A stretch of 64,000 bases of DNA. Origin: Bacillota bacterium. Its GTDB lineage: Bacteria > Bacillota > Clostridia > Lachnospirales > Lachnospiraceae. This document shows, piece after piece, positions 35,281-44,263 of this stretch. The translations under genes and the position numbers were made by a program. The notes below the pieces were generated by a model. It worked only from the letters and a program-made list of their open reading frames with translations. It was not told the DNA's origin and did not search any database. The stretch spans positions 124,001 through 188,000 of the forward strand of contig JAEYOQ010000026.1 of NCBI GenBank assembly GCA_023411555.1. The letters run 5' to 3'. Each line of letters opens with the position of its first letter. The stretch's first letter is position 1.

Positions 35281-36397
35281 AGCTCTTCCTCCTTATTCCG
35301 ATTATAGCAAGAACGCCGAAGACGATGGCCATTACACCTAAGATAGCAATATTAATATAATAATGCTCATAGGTGTCATAGTAATACAAGCTATACATAG
35401 AATCTGCTATAAGATTAACAGGGTTAATATAAGACAGCAATGGAAGCTTGGATGCCACTATATATTTTATTTCAGACATCATCATCCCGGAGAGAAAGGC
35501 ACCACCTAAGGTTACTGATATCAAAATAGCGGCTTTTATCTCTGTCTTCTTCCTCACCCAGACTCCAATGAAGGCTCCCATGCCAAGACCTGTGAAGGAA
35601 CCAATCATGCAGGCAATAAAGAGGTATAGCAGGTTATCACCGAAGTCCACCTTAATGATGTAATACATGTAAAGGAACAGTAGCAATAAGCTCCCCATAT
35701 GGGCTGTAAAAGCAGCCAGCATATTACATAAGAACAGCTTCATCTTAGGAACAGCCGATACACTCACTCTTGCTCCCTGACTAGACAAGTTTGCCTGAAT
35801 ATTCACGACCTCATCCAGACCCCAGTTCCCGGAAAAGATACAGGTAAAGGCCAGTAGTGAATAGAAAAATACTAATAATTCAGCAGGCTTTTTATCATCC
35901 TTCACCTCATGTACGTAGGAATCCTGTAGGATTACATCATCAAGTAATCCATCTGCCAGGGCATTAGGATTATGTTCAAGAATTGTTGTTACCAAAGCCT
36001 TTTTCTGCTGATAGGTATCCAGAAAGGACTTGATAATTGTCTCATTCAAACCATTTTCCTTTGCATAAAGAGTTGGGGTTGTGCTACCTACGATATAGGC
36101 ATCAATATCACCAGCCTCCAGTAACCTCTTCGCCGTGATCTCATCGCAGTTTACCACATCAAACAGCTTTACCTTCTTAGAGGTTTCCGCCTCTTCCAGT
36201 ACTTGCCTAAAAGCCTCCTCATCTCCGTCACCGACATAGGCAACCGGAAGCGTAGTAAAATTATCTATCTTCCATAAATTATTAAAGGCAAAAAAGAAAC
36301 AGCTTGCCATTATGATTGGAAACAAGTAGCACCAAAAAATTGATTCCTTATTACGAAACAGACATTTTAATCTTGATATATATAATTGAACGCACAT
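35267..36397 (-). CDS. ABC-2 type transporter permease
   Basis: 376 residues with the same layout as its neighbour: an N-terminal helix (about 20-40), an extracytoplasmic domain (about 45-170) and about six C-terminal helices. The pair probably forms a heterodimeric membrane unit. GGGAGG precedes the ATG by 7 bases. It lies 28 bases after the ATPase gene. The segment GLDEVVNIQANLSSQGARVSV is the cytoplasmic loop expected to contact the ATPase. Confidence 0.88.
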   Translation of the reverse strand: MCVQLYISRLKCLFRNKESIFWCYLFPIIMASCFFFAFNNLWKIDNFTTLPVAYVGDGDEEAFRQVLEEAETSKKVKLFDVVNCDEITAKRLLEAGDIDAYIVGSTTPTLYAKENGLNETIIKSFLDTYQQKKALVTTILEHNPNALADGLLDDVILQDSYVHEVKDDKKPAELLVFFYSLLAFTCIFSGNWGLDEVVNIQANLSSQGARVSVSAVPKMKLFLCNMLAAFTAHMGSLLLLFLYMYYIIKVDFGDNLLYLFIACMIGSFTGLGMGAFIGVWVRKKTEIKAAILISVTLGGAFLSGMMMSEIKYIVASKLPLLSYINPVNLIADSMYSLYYYDTYEHYYINIAILGVMAIVFGVLAIIGIRRKSYASI

Positions 36398-36425
36398 ATT
36401 AGCCTCCCTTCTGCCGAATCCCCCA

Positions 36426-37358
36426 CTAATCTCTTAATTCTTTGCCCGTAATCTCCAGGAATACGTCATTTAGTGTAGGAACCTCAGTTATTATCTTACC
36501 AAAACTGATATTCAACCTTTGCATGTATTCCAAGACACTGACCAGATTGTTCTTCCCCTTCTTAGATTTGATTACAAGCAGATTATCCTTGTAATCAACT
36601 GAATATATATTTGGTAGGCGACCAAGCTCCTCCAGTGCTTCTTCCGCAATACCAAATACCTCCACTTGGATTTTCTCTCCCACGCTTATCATAGCCTTCA
36701 GTTCCTCCTTGGTTCCCTTGGCTATCACTCTTCCCTTATCAATTATTGCGATATTGGTGCAGATTTGCTCTACCTCCTCCATATAATGAGAGGTGTAAAT
36801 GATGGTGGCTCCCTCCTCATTTAGCTTCTTGATTCCCTCCAATATCTTATTGCGGCTCTGGGGATCAACGGCTACAGTAGGTTCATCAAGGATAATCAGC
36901 TTAGGCTTGTGTACAATACCGCAGGCTATATTAAGTCTTCTAAGAAGCCCTCCACTGAGCTTCTTCGGGTAGTAATTCTTATAGTCCTCCAACGCTACAA
37001 ACTCTATCGCTTCCTTGGTTAATCGCTTCACTTCATCTCGGTTCTTGATGTATAAGCTACAGAAATACGAGATATTTTCATACACTGTCAGCTCATCAAA
37101 CACAGCAACATTCTGCATAATAATTCCTATGTCCTTCTTAATATCATAGGCGTTCGGTCTCATTCTCTTACCAAATATCTCAATACTGCCCTTATCATAT
37201 TTTAACAACGAAAGAATACAGTTAATTGCTGTTGTTTTACCGGACCCATTAGGGCCCAGTAGCCCGAATATCTCTCCCTCCTCTACCTGAAGATCCAGAT
37301 AATCAAGAGCAACCAGCTTATCATATCGTTTTACCAGTCCTTCAACCTTTACAACCAT
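36426..37358 (-). CDS. ABC exporter ATP-binding protein
   Basis: 310 residues, DrrA/CcmA-like. Walker A GPNGSGKTT (about 35-43), signature LSGGLLRRLNIA, Walker B LIILDEP, and the switch histidine in YTSHYMEE are intact. The C-terminal extension (about 220-310) is the regulatory domain seen in ABC-2 drug exporters. First gene of a three-gene exporter operon. A two-component system of the LiaS/DesK type lies 1 kb away on the other strand; such systems often control this kind of exporter, but the link here is only proximity. Confidence 0.93.
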   Translation of the reverse strand: MVVKVEGLVKRYDKLVALDYLDLQVEEGEIFGLLGPNGSGKTTAINCILSLLKYDKGSIEIFGKRMRPNAYDIKKDIGIIMQNVAVFDELTVYENISYFCSLYIKNRDEVKRLTKEAIEFVALEDYKNYYPKKLSGGLLRRLNIACGIVHKPKLIILDEPTVAVDPQSRNKILEGIKKLNEEGATIIYTSHYMEEVEQICTNIAIIDKGRVIAKGTKEELKAMISVGEKIQVEVFGIAEEALEELGRLPNIYSVDYKDNLLVIKSKKGKNNLVSVLEYMQRLNISFGKIITEVPTLNDVFLEITGKELRD

Positions 37359-37541
37359 TTTAACCCCTCCTAATGAAATATCTTTTATAGAAATGCTCTT
37401 TTCTCATACCTCTAATCGTATAAGCAGCTATCCTTGCTATTAATAATCCTTACTTAATACTATACATAAATGTAATCTGTATTAAAAGTGAACTGCGTCA
37501 CGATGTGGAATGACATTTGTCATTGCTATGTTGAATCAAAA

Positions 37542-37568
37542 GACCGGATAGCGCAGGGCTACCCGGTC
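37542..37568 (-). terminator. Terminator after the isochorismatase-like gene
   Basis: GACCGG (37542-37547) pairs with CCGGTC (37563-37568), extended inward by TAGC/GGCTA; the minus strand continues TTTTGATT. It lies 28 bases past the stop at 37597. Confidence 0.8.
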
Positions 37569-37596
37569 CTATAAATATAATTTGCATTCATTCCTA

Positions 37597-38142
37597 TTAT
37601 TTTATCAGTCTTGATATCTCCTTAAAGGTATCCGTCTTTGCAACTCTGGTCAATTCGAACAAAATTGATTCATAGGAGGTCGGTATCGCCCCTTCCTGCA
37701 GGGCACGTCGAATTCCAATCTGACGGTTGCTTTCCTTTCTCGAACCGATACAATCCTCTACCAATATAACATTGTAGCCCATAGCAATCAGGTCGATGAC
37801 TGTCTGGAGCACACAGATGTGAGCCTCTATACCGCATACAATGATATTCTTCCGACCAAGAGCCTTCAGCTTCGTAAGCGTTGCATCGTCCTCTGCACAG
37901 CTAAAGGCTACCTTATCCTCGTAGCAAAAGCCCTCTCCATAAAGCTCGGCAAGAGCTGGAACGGTCATTCCAATTCCCTTTGTGTACTGCTGTGTTATTA
38001 TCATCGGAACCTGTAAAGCCTGAAGTCCCTTAATGAGTATTTGTGTATTACGGATCAGCTTCTCGTTTTGATCGATGACAGGAACCAGTTTCTCCTGAAA
38101 ATCAATAATTAAAGCCATGGTATCTTCCGCTGTTATTCTCAT
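37597..38142 (-). CDS. Isochorismatase-family cysteine hydrolase
   Basis: 181 residues. The catalytic triad of the family is visible: D14 (LIIDFQ), K77 (YEDKVAFS) and nucleophile C110 (CGIEAHICVLQT, with the usual cis-peptide just before). The form resembles YcaC-like hydrolases rather than nicotinamidase, since no metal-binding DxH cluster is seen. Substrate unknown. AAGGAG precedes the ATG by 8 bases. Single-gene unit with its own terminator. Confidence 0.9.
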   Translation of the reverse strand: MRITAEDTMALIIDFQEKLVPVIDQNEKLIRNTQILIKGLQALQVPMIITQQYTKGIGMTVPALAELYGEGFCYEDKVAFSCAEDDATLTKLKALGRKNIIVCGIEAHICVLQTVIDLIAMGYNVILVEDCIGSRKESNRQIGIRRALQEGAIPTSYESILFELTRVAKTDTFKEISRLIK

Positions 38143-38339
38143 CGTCTCTCTCCTTCTTCTGTTAGTAAGCTTATATTTTCAAATAAATGTGAATCCATCA
38201 AGGATGATTATATCATCCCCCTATTCACCTTTCAACCTTAACAGTCTTCTCCCGCTTAACCTCTTGACACAAGAATTTATACATGCAATACTGAAAACGA
38301 GAATGTGTTTTTCCCAAATTATACATATAAGGAGTGTAT

Positions 38340-39437
38340 ATGTACGAAATTATTGATAAGCTTCTCTTATTCTTGTGCTGCCTGACCTTATATCTGTCTG
38401 AGGATACCGGGAGCTTCTTTATTGTGCCCGTCATCATCGCTGTTGTACTCAGTAGCTTATTTATATATTATGAAGATAACCGGTGGCGTTTTGCCGGATG
38501 CGTGCTATATACCCTACTATGCCTTCTTTTCCCCTGGTATATTATCTTTCTGCCACTGATACTCTACGATATTCTTCATACCAGATACCAGTATGGAGTG
38601 ATGATGGTTCTCTTCCTCTATTTTTATCACTTTGGAGAATATACGGTGATGACATTGTCATTCACAACCCTAATCCTGATTATAAGTTATCTACTTAAAT
38701 TTAAGACAGATAAGCTAAATACCCTAAAGAACGAGTATAACGAGCTTAGGGATAATTCCACTGCCATGTCGCTACTACTAGAGGAGAGAAACCAGAGTCT
38801 TCTTAACAATCAGGATTATGAGATTAAACTGGCTACTCTCAACGAGCGCAACCGAATCTCCAAAGAAATTCATGATAATATCGGACACCTGTTATCCCGA
38901 GCCTTACTACAGGTCGGTGCTATGCTGACTATATCGAAAGAGGAGCCGACTCGGGAGGGTCTTGCCGCTCTTAAAACCTCCCTTTCTGAAGGAATGGATC
39001 AGATACGAAGTAGCATCCACAATATGTACGATGAATCCATCGATCTCTATACACAGGTGGAGCATGTGGTAAAAACCTTCTCCTTTTGCCCGATTTATTA
39101 TGATTATGATATGAATACTCCTCCAAATACGCAGCTAAAGCATGCTATGATTGCTATTATCAAGGAGGCACTGTCCAATATCATCCGTCACTCCAATGCA
39201 ACCAAGGTAACTCTATTACTCAGAGAGCATCCTGCCATGTATCAACTGGTAATTCAGGATAATCAGGTGCTGGAGGAGCTTAAGGCACAATATCTGCAGA
39301 AGGCCTTCGAGCTTCAGGACTTCGGAGATGGTATGGGCCTTCACAATATCTATGACCGGGTAAAAAGCTTCGAGGGTAACATCAATATCTCGGTTGAGAA
39401 TGGCTGCAAGCTATTTATTTCGTTTCCAAAGAGATAA
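38340..39437 (+). CDS. Two-component sensor histidine kinase, DesK/LiaS/NarX-like
   Basis: 365 residues from the ATG at 38340, placed 5 bases after AAGGAG; a GTG at 38334 overlaps that site. About five membrane helices without a large external loop (residues 5-120), a coiled linker, and a HisKA_3 dimerisation domain with phospho-acceptor H178 in SKEIHDNIGHLL. A HATPase_c domain follows, with the N box KEALSNIIRHSN and the G box GDGMGLHNIYDR. Membrane-embedded sensing, as in envelope-stress kinases, is likely. It is followed by its response regulator after 55 bases. Confidence 0.93.
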   Translation: MYEIIDKLLLFLCCLTLYLSEDTGSFFIVPVIIAVVLSSLFIYYEDNRWRFAGCVLYTLLCLLFPWYIIFLPLILYDILHTRYQYGVMMVLFLYFYHFGEYTVMTLSFTTLILIISYLLKFKTDKLNTLKNEYNELRDNSTAMSLLLEERNQSLLNNQDYEIKLATLNERNRISKEIHDNIGHLLSRALLQVGAMLTISKEEPTREGLAALKTSLSEGMDQIRSSIHNMYDESIDLYTQVEHVVKTFSFCPIYYDYDMNTPPNTQLKHAMIAIIKEALSNIIRHSNATKVTLLLREHPAMYQLVIQDNQVLEELKAQYLQKAFELQDFGDGMGLHNIYDRVKSFEGNINISVENGCKLFISFPKR

Positions 39438-39492
39438 CCAAGCTAATATAATTGATATATAGACTATAAACAAGGAAAAGGAGGACTCAAAT

Positions 39493-40119
39493 ATGAAGGT
39501 ATTACTGGTCGATGACGACAAGCTGGTCTGCTCATCCCTAAGAATTATTCTCTCAGCCGACCCGGATATTACCATCGTAGGTACCGGCAATAGTGGAAAA
39601 GAGGGTGTAGACCTATACCACAGATTAAGACCGGATGTATTACTAATGGACATCCGCATGGAGACCATGAGCGGCCTTGAGGCGGGAGAACAGATATTAT
39701 CCCACTATCCGGAAGCAAAAATACTTTACCTAACAACCTTCCTGGATGATGACTATATCATCAAGGCCCTACATATTGGAGCAAGGGGTTATATGCTAAA
39801 GCAAAATTATGAAAGCATCCTCCCAGCCTTAAAAGCAGTTTATGCCGGTCAGAATGTCTATGGTAATGAGATCATCAACAAGCTCCCCCTCCTCATTACA
39901 AAGGTAACAGAGAAGAGGAGCCTGATTGATTATGGCATCAACGAGAAGGAGCTGGAGATTATTACAAAGATTGCAGATGGTCTATCTAATAAGGAGATTG
40001 CAGAACAGCTCTATCTAAGTGAGGGTACCGTTCGTAATAATATCAGCACAATCCTGGAGAAGCTAGATCTTAGGGATCGGACACAGATTGCCATCTTCTA
40101 TTATAAGAATATCAGATAG
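39493..40119 (+). CDS. NarL/LuxR-family response regulator
   Basis: 208 residues: receiver domain (1-120) with D7/D8/D9 acidic pocket, phospho-acceptor D53 in LLMDIRM and the conserved Lys in GYMLKQN, followed by a LuxR-type helix-turn-helix (about 145-205, EKELEIITKIADGLSNKEIA). Partner of the kinase encoded just upstream; AAAGGAGG precedes the ATG by 7 bases. Probable targets include its own operon or the nearby ABC-2 exporter, inferred from proximity only. Confidence 0.94.
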   Translation: MKVLLVDDDKLVCSSLRIILSADPDITIVGTGNSGKEGVDLYHRLRPDVLLMDIRMETMSGLEAGEQILSHYPEAKILYLTTFLDDDYIIKALHIGARGYMLKQNYESILPALKAVYAGQNVYGNEIINKLPLLITKVTEKRSLIDYGINEKELEIITKIADGLSNKEIAEQLYLSEGTVRNNISTILEKLDLRDRTQIAIFYYKNIR

Positions 40120-40147
40120 AGGTCATAATTAATCCACTACTTCCATA

Positions 40148-40969
40148 TTACATTGAAGCTAACCACCTTAATATCCTTTGAACCGCCTCATGATACCTCT
40201 GCCCGACAAGCATACCGGTATGGCTTATATTCCACAAGCCCAAATACTCCGCCTTCAGCTGATCAGCGGTTGCCCTACCCTGACTGTCATCACGTTCACT
40301 ATCCACTGCTTTGATGACCAGAGAGGGGCAGGTAATCTTGCTATTGTCAATGGATATCCCTGCTATTCCCCTAATCCAGCAGGCCATGGTCTCAGTTGCT
40401 CTTGAGGATTCCATCGCCAGATATTTCTTCTGAAAGGCGATATCATTCTCTGATTCATCGATGCTCTCCTCATCACGAAGCGGAGCAGGTATGACACATC
40501 CATATTTGACATCCATCGGATGTTCATAAGGAGCCACGAGATTAACCTCCCTACTGATTGAAGAATCCACCAGTATTAAACCTGCGATTGTCCCCTCTTC
40601 TGCAAGCTTCTGACACAATAACCCACCCATACTAAATCCTATTATGATTGGCGGCTTCTCGCATTCTCCGATTATCTCCCTGATGTCATCAAGATAGTCC
40701 TCAAAGCTGATTCGGGTCATATCCATCGCCCTGCTTTTGTAATGACCTCTCATATTCATGACATAACAACGGTAGCCTACCTCCATAAAATGAGGTATGT
40801 ATTTGCTCCACATCCAGCTACCGGTGTACGCTCCATGTACAAAGAGTAACGGTGGTTTGTCGTCTACCTTATCCTCGCTCCTCTCTCCTTCAAATATCTC
40901 GAGAAATAAATCATTCTCTCCCACATATTTTTCAATATGCTTTGGTAAAAGCTTCGTGTAATCCTTCAT
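40148..40969 (-). CDS. Alpha/beta hydrolase
   Basis: 273 residues from the ATG at 40969 (AGGAG 8 bases upstream; the ATG at 40975 is too close). Oxyanion-hole HG in LLFVHGAYTG, nucleophile S113 in GFSMGG, an acid in the VKAVDSERD region and a histidine in ISHTGMLVG give a complete triad. No signal peptide. An operator-like palindrome (40992-41009) that also occurs at the nearby marR promoter lies just upstream, so MarR control is very likely. Ester, lactone or thioester hydrolysis in a detoxification role is an inference from the MarR link. Confidence 0.88.
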   Translation of the reverse strand: MKDYTKLLPKHIEKYVGENDLFLEIFEGERSEDKVDDKPPLLFVHGAYTGSWMWSKYIPHFMEVGYRCYVMNMRGHYKSRAMDMTRISFEDYLDDIREIIGECEKPPIIIGFSMGGLLCQKLAEEGTIAGLILVDSSISREVNLVAPYEHPMDVKYGCVIPAPLRDEESIDESENDIAFQKKYLAMESSRATETMACWIRGIAGISIDNSKITCPSLVIKAVDSERDDSQGRATADQLKAEYLGLWNISHTGMLVGQRYHEAVQRILRWLASM

Positions 40970-40991
40970 ACTCATATCTCCTTTTCTATTT

Positions 40992-41009
40992 TAGTTTGAT
41001 GTCAAACTA
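40992..41009 (-). promoter_or_regulatory. Probable MarR operator for the alpha/beta hydrolase gene
   Basis: The 18-base TAGTTTGATGTCAAACTA is palindromic apart from its centre and shares all but one base with the core of the marR operator at 41507-41526. It lies 23 bases upstream of the hydrolase start, between a -35-like TTGGTT and a -10-like TAAAAT, the same placement as at marR. Confidence 0.75.
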
Positions 41010-41074
41010 TTTAACCAAGGACAACCTTTCCTTTTTAACAGTAGAGAGAAGTATGCTACTCTCTATTGCAATGG

Positions 41075-41497
41075 CTAGAAATTGTGGTAAATCCTATCAA
41101 GTATCTGCACCAGCTCCGCCCTCTCGCTCTCAGAAACTCCGGCGTAGAAGGTATCAAGAATCTTAGTTGAAATGGCTTCAAAAACTGGCTGTAATTTACA
41201 CCCCTGTTCTGTCAAGGATACATAAACTATCCTTGAATCCTGGGTATCTCTCTCTTTAACCACATACCCCAGCTTCACCAGCTTATCCACAAGCGCTGTT
41301 ACCGTAGACTTATCCCTGCCGATCTTATCGGCAATCTCCGCCATAGTCATTCGCTGCTGATTGAATAATGCATAGATGATATCTCCATGAGAGGTCACAA
41401 TCCCCTCCAGCCCGTTACGAGACATCTCTGCCTCAATCAGACGATTCACTTTTTCTCTAATTTTTGAAATATATGATATGGCATCTCTTGTTCTCAT
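41075..41497 (-). CDS. MarR-family transcriptional regulator
   Basis: 140 residues from the ATG at 41497. Helix 1 (about 1-35), winged helix (about 40-105: MTMAEIADKIGRDKSTVTALVDKLVKLGYV, wing DTQDSRIVYVSLT) and a C-terminal dimerisation helix. No ribosome site precedes this ATG or the one at 41503. The promoter predicts transcription starting at or within a base or two of the 41497 ATG, i.e. a leaderless mRNA. It is probably autorepressed through the operator in its promoter and represses the adjacent alpha/beta hydrolase. Ligand unknown; MarR members often sense phenolic compounds or oxidants, and no reactive cysteine pair is seen. Confidence 0.9.
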   Translation of the reverse strand: MRTRDAISYISKIREKVNRLIEAEMSRNGLEGIVTSHGDIIYALFNQQRMTMAEIADKIGRDKSTVTALVDKLVKLGYVVKERDTQDSRIVYVSLTEQGCKLQPVFEAISTKILDTFYAGVSESERAELVQILDRIYHNF

Positions 41498-41503
41498 AAG
41501 CAT

Positions 41504-41532
41504 ATTATAGTTTGATATCAAACTATTGTCAA
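41504..41532 (-). promoter_or_regulatory. marR promoter with operator as spacer
   Basis: Minus strand: -35 TTGACA (41527-41532), 17-base spacer, -10 TATAAT (41504-41509), both perfect. The spacer is covered by the perfect 20-base palindrome ATAGTTTGATATCAAACTAT (41507-41526), which overlaps the -10. Bound repressor would block polymerase directly. Confidence 0.88.
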
Positions 41533-41626
41533 TTACTTTTTTCAGGAAAAGGCAGAAAACCGTTATTAACAGATCTCTGCCAATCCTTTGCTATAATGTC
41601 TTTGCTTTTTATCTAATTTTTACAAC

Positions 41627-43069
41627 CTATCCTCGCTTCGGCATCAGGTGAATCGCCATTCCCTCCACATCCTCCACCGCTTCCGTGATTGCCTCACTAT
41701 AGGTAGGATGAGGGCGGATAACGGCTGCCATATCCTTTACCGTAAGCTGGTTAACGATTGCTGAGGCGAATTCTCCCACCATATCCGTGGCCCGGTCACA
41801 TAGTAGGACTGCCCCAAGAATTCGTAGGGTATCGGCCTCTGCAATTACCTTTATAAAGCCCCTCTCACCGGCAGATAATAGGGTCTTACCATTCCCTAAC
41901 ATCGGATACTTACCAATCCTCACACGTAAGCCTGCCTGTATCGCCTCCTCTTCTGACATTCCGACGGCTGCCACTTCCGGTGTTGTATAGATACAGGAGG
42001 GTACTACCGAGAGATTGATGCTTGATTTATATCCGAACATTCTCTCTACTGCATAGCATCCTTGGGCTGAAGCAGCATGGGCAAGCTGTCCGGCACGATT
42101 TACTACATCACCGATAGCATAGATACCCGGTATACTTGTCTCGAAGTCTTCGTTCACTTGAATATGGGTTCCCTCCATGGAGATAGTTAACCCTTCTGCA
42201 AACAAGCCCTCCGTGTTGGCTTTTCTGCCGACTGCCAGAAGTATTCCGTCCGCCTTCGTAGTACATAGTGTATCCTTCTCTATATATTCACAGGTTAAGG
42301 CTCCAGCCTCATCTGACAGAAGTCTGGTTACTCTGGCCTTGGTATGAATGATAACTCCCTTCTTCTTCAGACTCATGGCAATACTCTGGGATATTTCCTT
42401 ATCCATATTAGGTAGGATTCGATCCAAGGCTTCGATAATCTCTACCTCATACCCCAGCTCCTGATAAATGGTCGCAAATTCTATTCCAATCACTCCACCG
42501 CCGATGATTAGGAGTTTCTGATAGGTTCTCTCCATAGCCAATAACTCATCACTGGTTATAACATCCGGAAGATCGGCCCCCTCAAGTCTTGGTATAATAG
42601 GCTTGGAGCCTGTCGCAATCAATATTCTATCCGCATGAAGCTCCCGTATCTCCTTATTCTCCAATGATAAACTCTCATTCTCCGCTAAAATACTTTTTAC
42701 TTCTACTGTATTTTGTCCGGTGATTTGGGCCTGCCCGTTGATGGCGGTAATCTTATTGGCTTCCAATAGTCCTATGATGCCTTGGCGCATCCTGCTTACG
42801 ACACTTTCCTTACGATTCCGAAGCTTATCCATATTGATTCTGATGCCCTCTACCGTTATTCCCAGCTCCTCTAGGTGCTGGGCCTCGTAGAATAGATGAG
42901 AGCTATGCATCAGGGTCTTCGTCGGAATACAGCCACGATTCAGACAGGTGCCTCCGATCTCCCTGCTTTCTATCAATGCAACTTTCTTTCCCAGCTTAGC
43001 TGCTTTGATGGCAGCCACATAGCCTCCGGGTCCGGAGCCTATGACAATCAAATCAAATTGCTTCTCCAT
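41627..43069 (-). CDS. lpdA: Dihydrolipoyl dehydrogenase
   Basis: 480-residue flavoprotein that reoxidises the dihydrolipoyl arm of GcvH with NAD+. FAD motif GSGPGGYVA (11-19), redox-active disulfide C42/C47 in GGTCLNRGCIPT, NAD motif IGGGVIGIE (about 190), second FAD motif YAIGDV, and the C-terminal HPTYSEAITEAVE bearing the His-Glu active-site base. Last gene of the gcv operon, so it serves glycine cleavage (L protein). No N-terminal lipoyl domain. GGGAGG lies 13 bases before the ATG. Confidence 0.96.
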   Translation of the reverse strand: MEKQFDLIVIGSGPGGYVAAIKAAKLGKKVALIESREIGGTCLNRGCIPTKTLMHSSHLFYEAQHLEELGITVEGIRINMDKLRNRKESVVSRMRQGIIGLLEANKITAINGQAQITGQNTVEVKSILAENESLSLENKEIRELHADRILIATGSKPIIPRLEGADLPDVITSDELLAMERTYQKLLIIGGGVIGIEFATIYQELGYEVEIIEALDRILPNMDKEISQSIAMSLKKKGVIIHTKARVTRLLSDEAGALTCEYIEKDTLCTTKADGILLAVGRKANTEGLFAEGLTISMEGTHIQVNEDFETSIPGIYAIGDVVNRAGQLAHAASAQGCYAVERMFGYKSSINLSVVPSCIYTTPEVAAVGMSEEEAIQAGLRVRIGKYPMLGNGKTLLSAGERGFIKVIAEADTLRILGAVLLCDRATDMVGEFASAIVNQLTVKDMAAVIRPHPTYSEAITEAVEDVEGMAIHLMPKRG

Positions 43070-43136
43070 ACTAACTTTACATACCTCCCACTTGTGTTAG
43101 TTTGTACCAAGTGTGCAACGTCCTGCATGCGAGACG

Positions 43137-43167
43137 ATTCACACTTTTAAGACCTGAGAGTGTGAAT
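43137..43167. other. Stem-loop between lplA and lpdA
   Basis: ATTCACACT (43137-43145) pairs perfectly with AGTGTGAAT (43159-43167). It stands in the 148-base gap between lplA and lpdA. No T-run follows on the minus strand, so it is more likely an mRNA processing or stability element than a terminator. Confidence 0.45.
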
Positions 43168-43217
43168 TATACTTTTCAATAACTCCATATCTCTCTTATC
43201 TGTTAGTCTGCGCTTAC

Positions 43218-44213
43218 CTATAGCTTCATTTCCAAAAGCAGTTCCATCACATCCTGATGCATTACCGCTTCCTCCGAAGCGATAGGAAGCTCCTTTAATA
43301 CATCCACCATCGCTGTTGACGAAAAGGCACCCCCCCTCAAAGCTTCTGACAGTTTATCAAAGTATCTCGTCTCCAACGCATCGGAATATGCCTTGCAGCT
43401 TATAATCTGACCTGCATCCACATCAAATTCAAGATCTATATTGCCCCAGGAAAAGCGTCTATCGATGGAATAATTAAATTCCATCTTCTTACCCAGGATC
43501 CATTCTCGTGATGAGAACTTCTCTTCCAGCCTTTGAAGCTCCTCGGATTGCAGCTCTGACACGCTAAGTTCAACGGGCACCAGGTCATATACCTCACCGT
43601 AGGCTCTCACCAGTTCCTTACGCATACGGTCGATGGTAAGCTCCGGTAGATACTCCGTCAGGTTAGCAACTCTTGCCCGAACCGATTCTACCCCCTTGGA
43701 CACCAGCTTCTCCCTTGAGACATTTAGATAATGGGATAACATGCTCATATCCACCTGCACCAGAAGGGTACCGTGGTGATAGCAATGCACCCCATCGGAG
43801 AAGAAGGCATTCCCAGAGAATTTCCTACCATCTACGGTGATATCATTTCTGCCGGATTTCTCTGCCGGTATCCCCATATGTCGTACCGCCCTAAGTATTA
43901 CCTCCAGTTGCTTTTCGACGTTATAGTTCTCCTTTGTTACGAGAAAGGTAAAGTTCAGATTCCCCAGGTCATGAAATACTGCTCCACCACCGGATAGGCG
44001 GCGAACCAGTTTACCACCGTCCTCCGATAATTCTGCCAGCCTGCACTCCTTCCAGGGATTCTGGTTCTTACCGATAACTACGGTTCTCTCATTCTGCCAC
44101 AGATATAATATCATTTCCTCATCTCTTACCTGTCTTAGGAGATATTCCTCCATGGCCAGATTCCTATAAGGATTCGTCTCAGTGGTTATGATATATTTGA
44201 CGGTATTAATCAT
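43218..44213 (-). CDS. lplA: Lipoate-protein ligase A
   Basis: 331 residues. Attaches lipoate, via lipoyl-AMP, to K61 of GcvH. The signature RRLSGGGAVFHDLGNLNFTF region (about 72-90) and the catalytic-lysine segment GRKFSGNAFF are present, and a C-terminal accessory domain (about 245-330) completes the LplA type. Its position inside the gcv operon marks it as the dedicated lipoylation enzyme for the H protein. It suggests the cell scavenges lipoate, since no lipA or lipB is nearby. AGAGGTAG precedes the ATG. Confidence 0.94.
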   Translation of the reverse strand: MINTVKYIITTETNPYRNLAMEEYLLRQVRDEEMILYLWQNERTVVIGKNQNPWKECRLAELSEDGGKLVRRLSGGGAVFHDLGNLNFTFLVTKENYNVEKQLEVILRAVRHMGIPAEKSGRNDITVDGRKFSGNAFFSDGVHCYHHGTLLVQVDMSMLSHYLNVSREKLVSKGVESVRARVANLTEYLPELTIDRMRKELVRAYGEVYDLVPVELSVSELQSEELQRLEEKFSSREWILGKKMEFNYSIDRRFSWGNIDLEFDVDAGQIISCKAYSDALETRYFDKLSEALRGGAFSSTAMVDVLKELPIASEEAVMHQDVMELLLEMKL

Positions 44214-44263
44214 GGACTACCTCTTTCTTCTCAATCGTTCTCTTATTTCCATGGCTTCTATAT

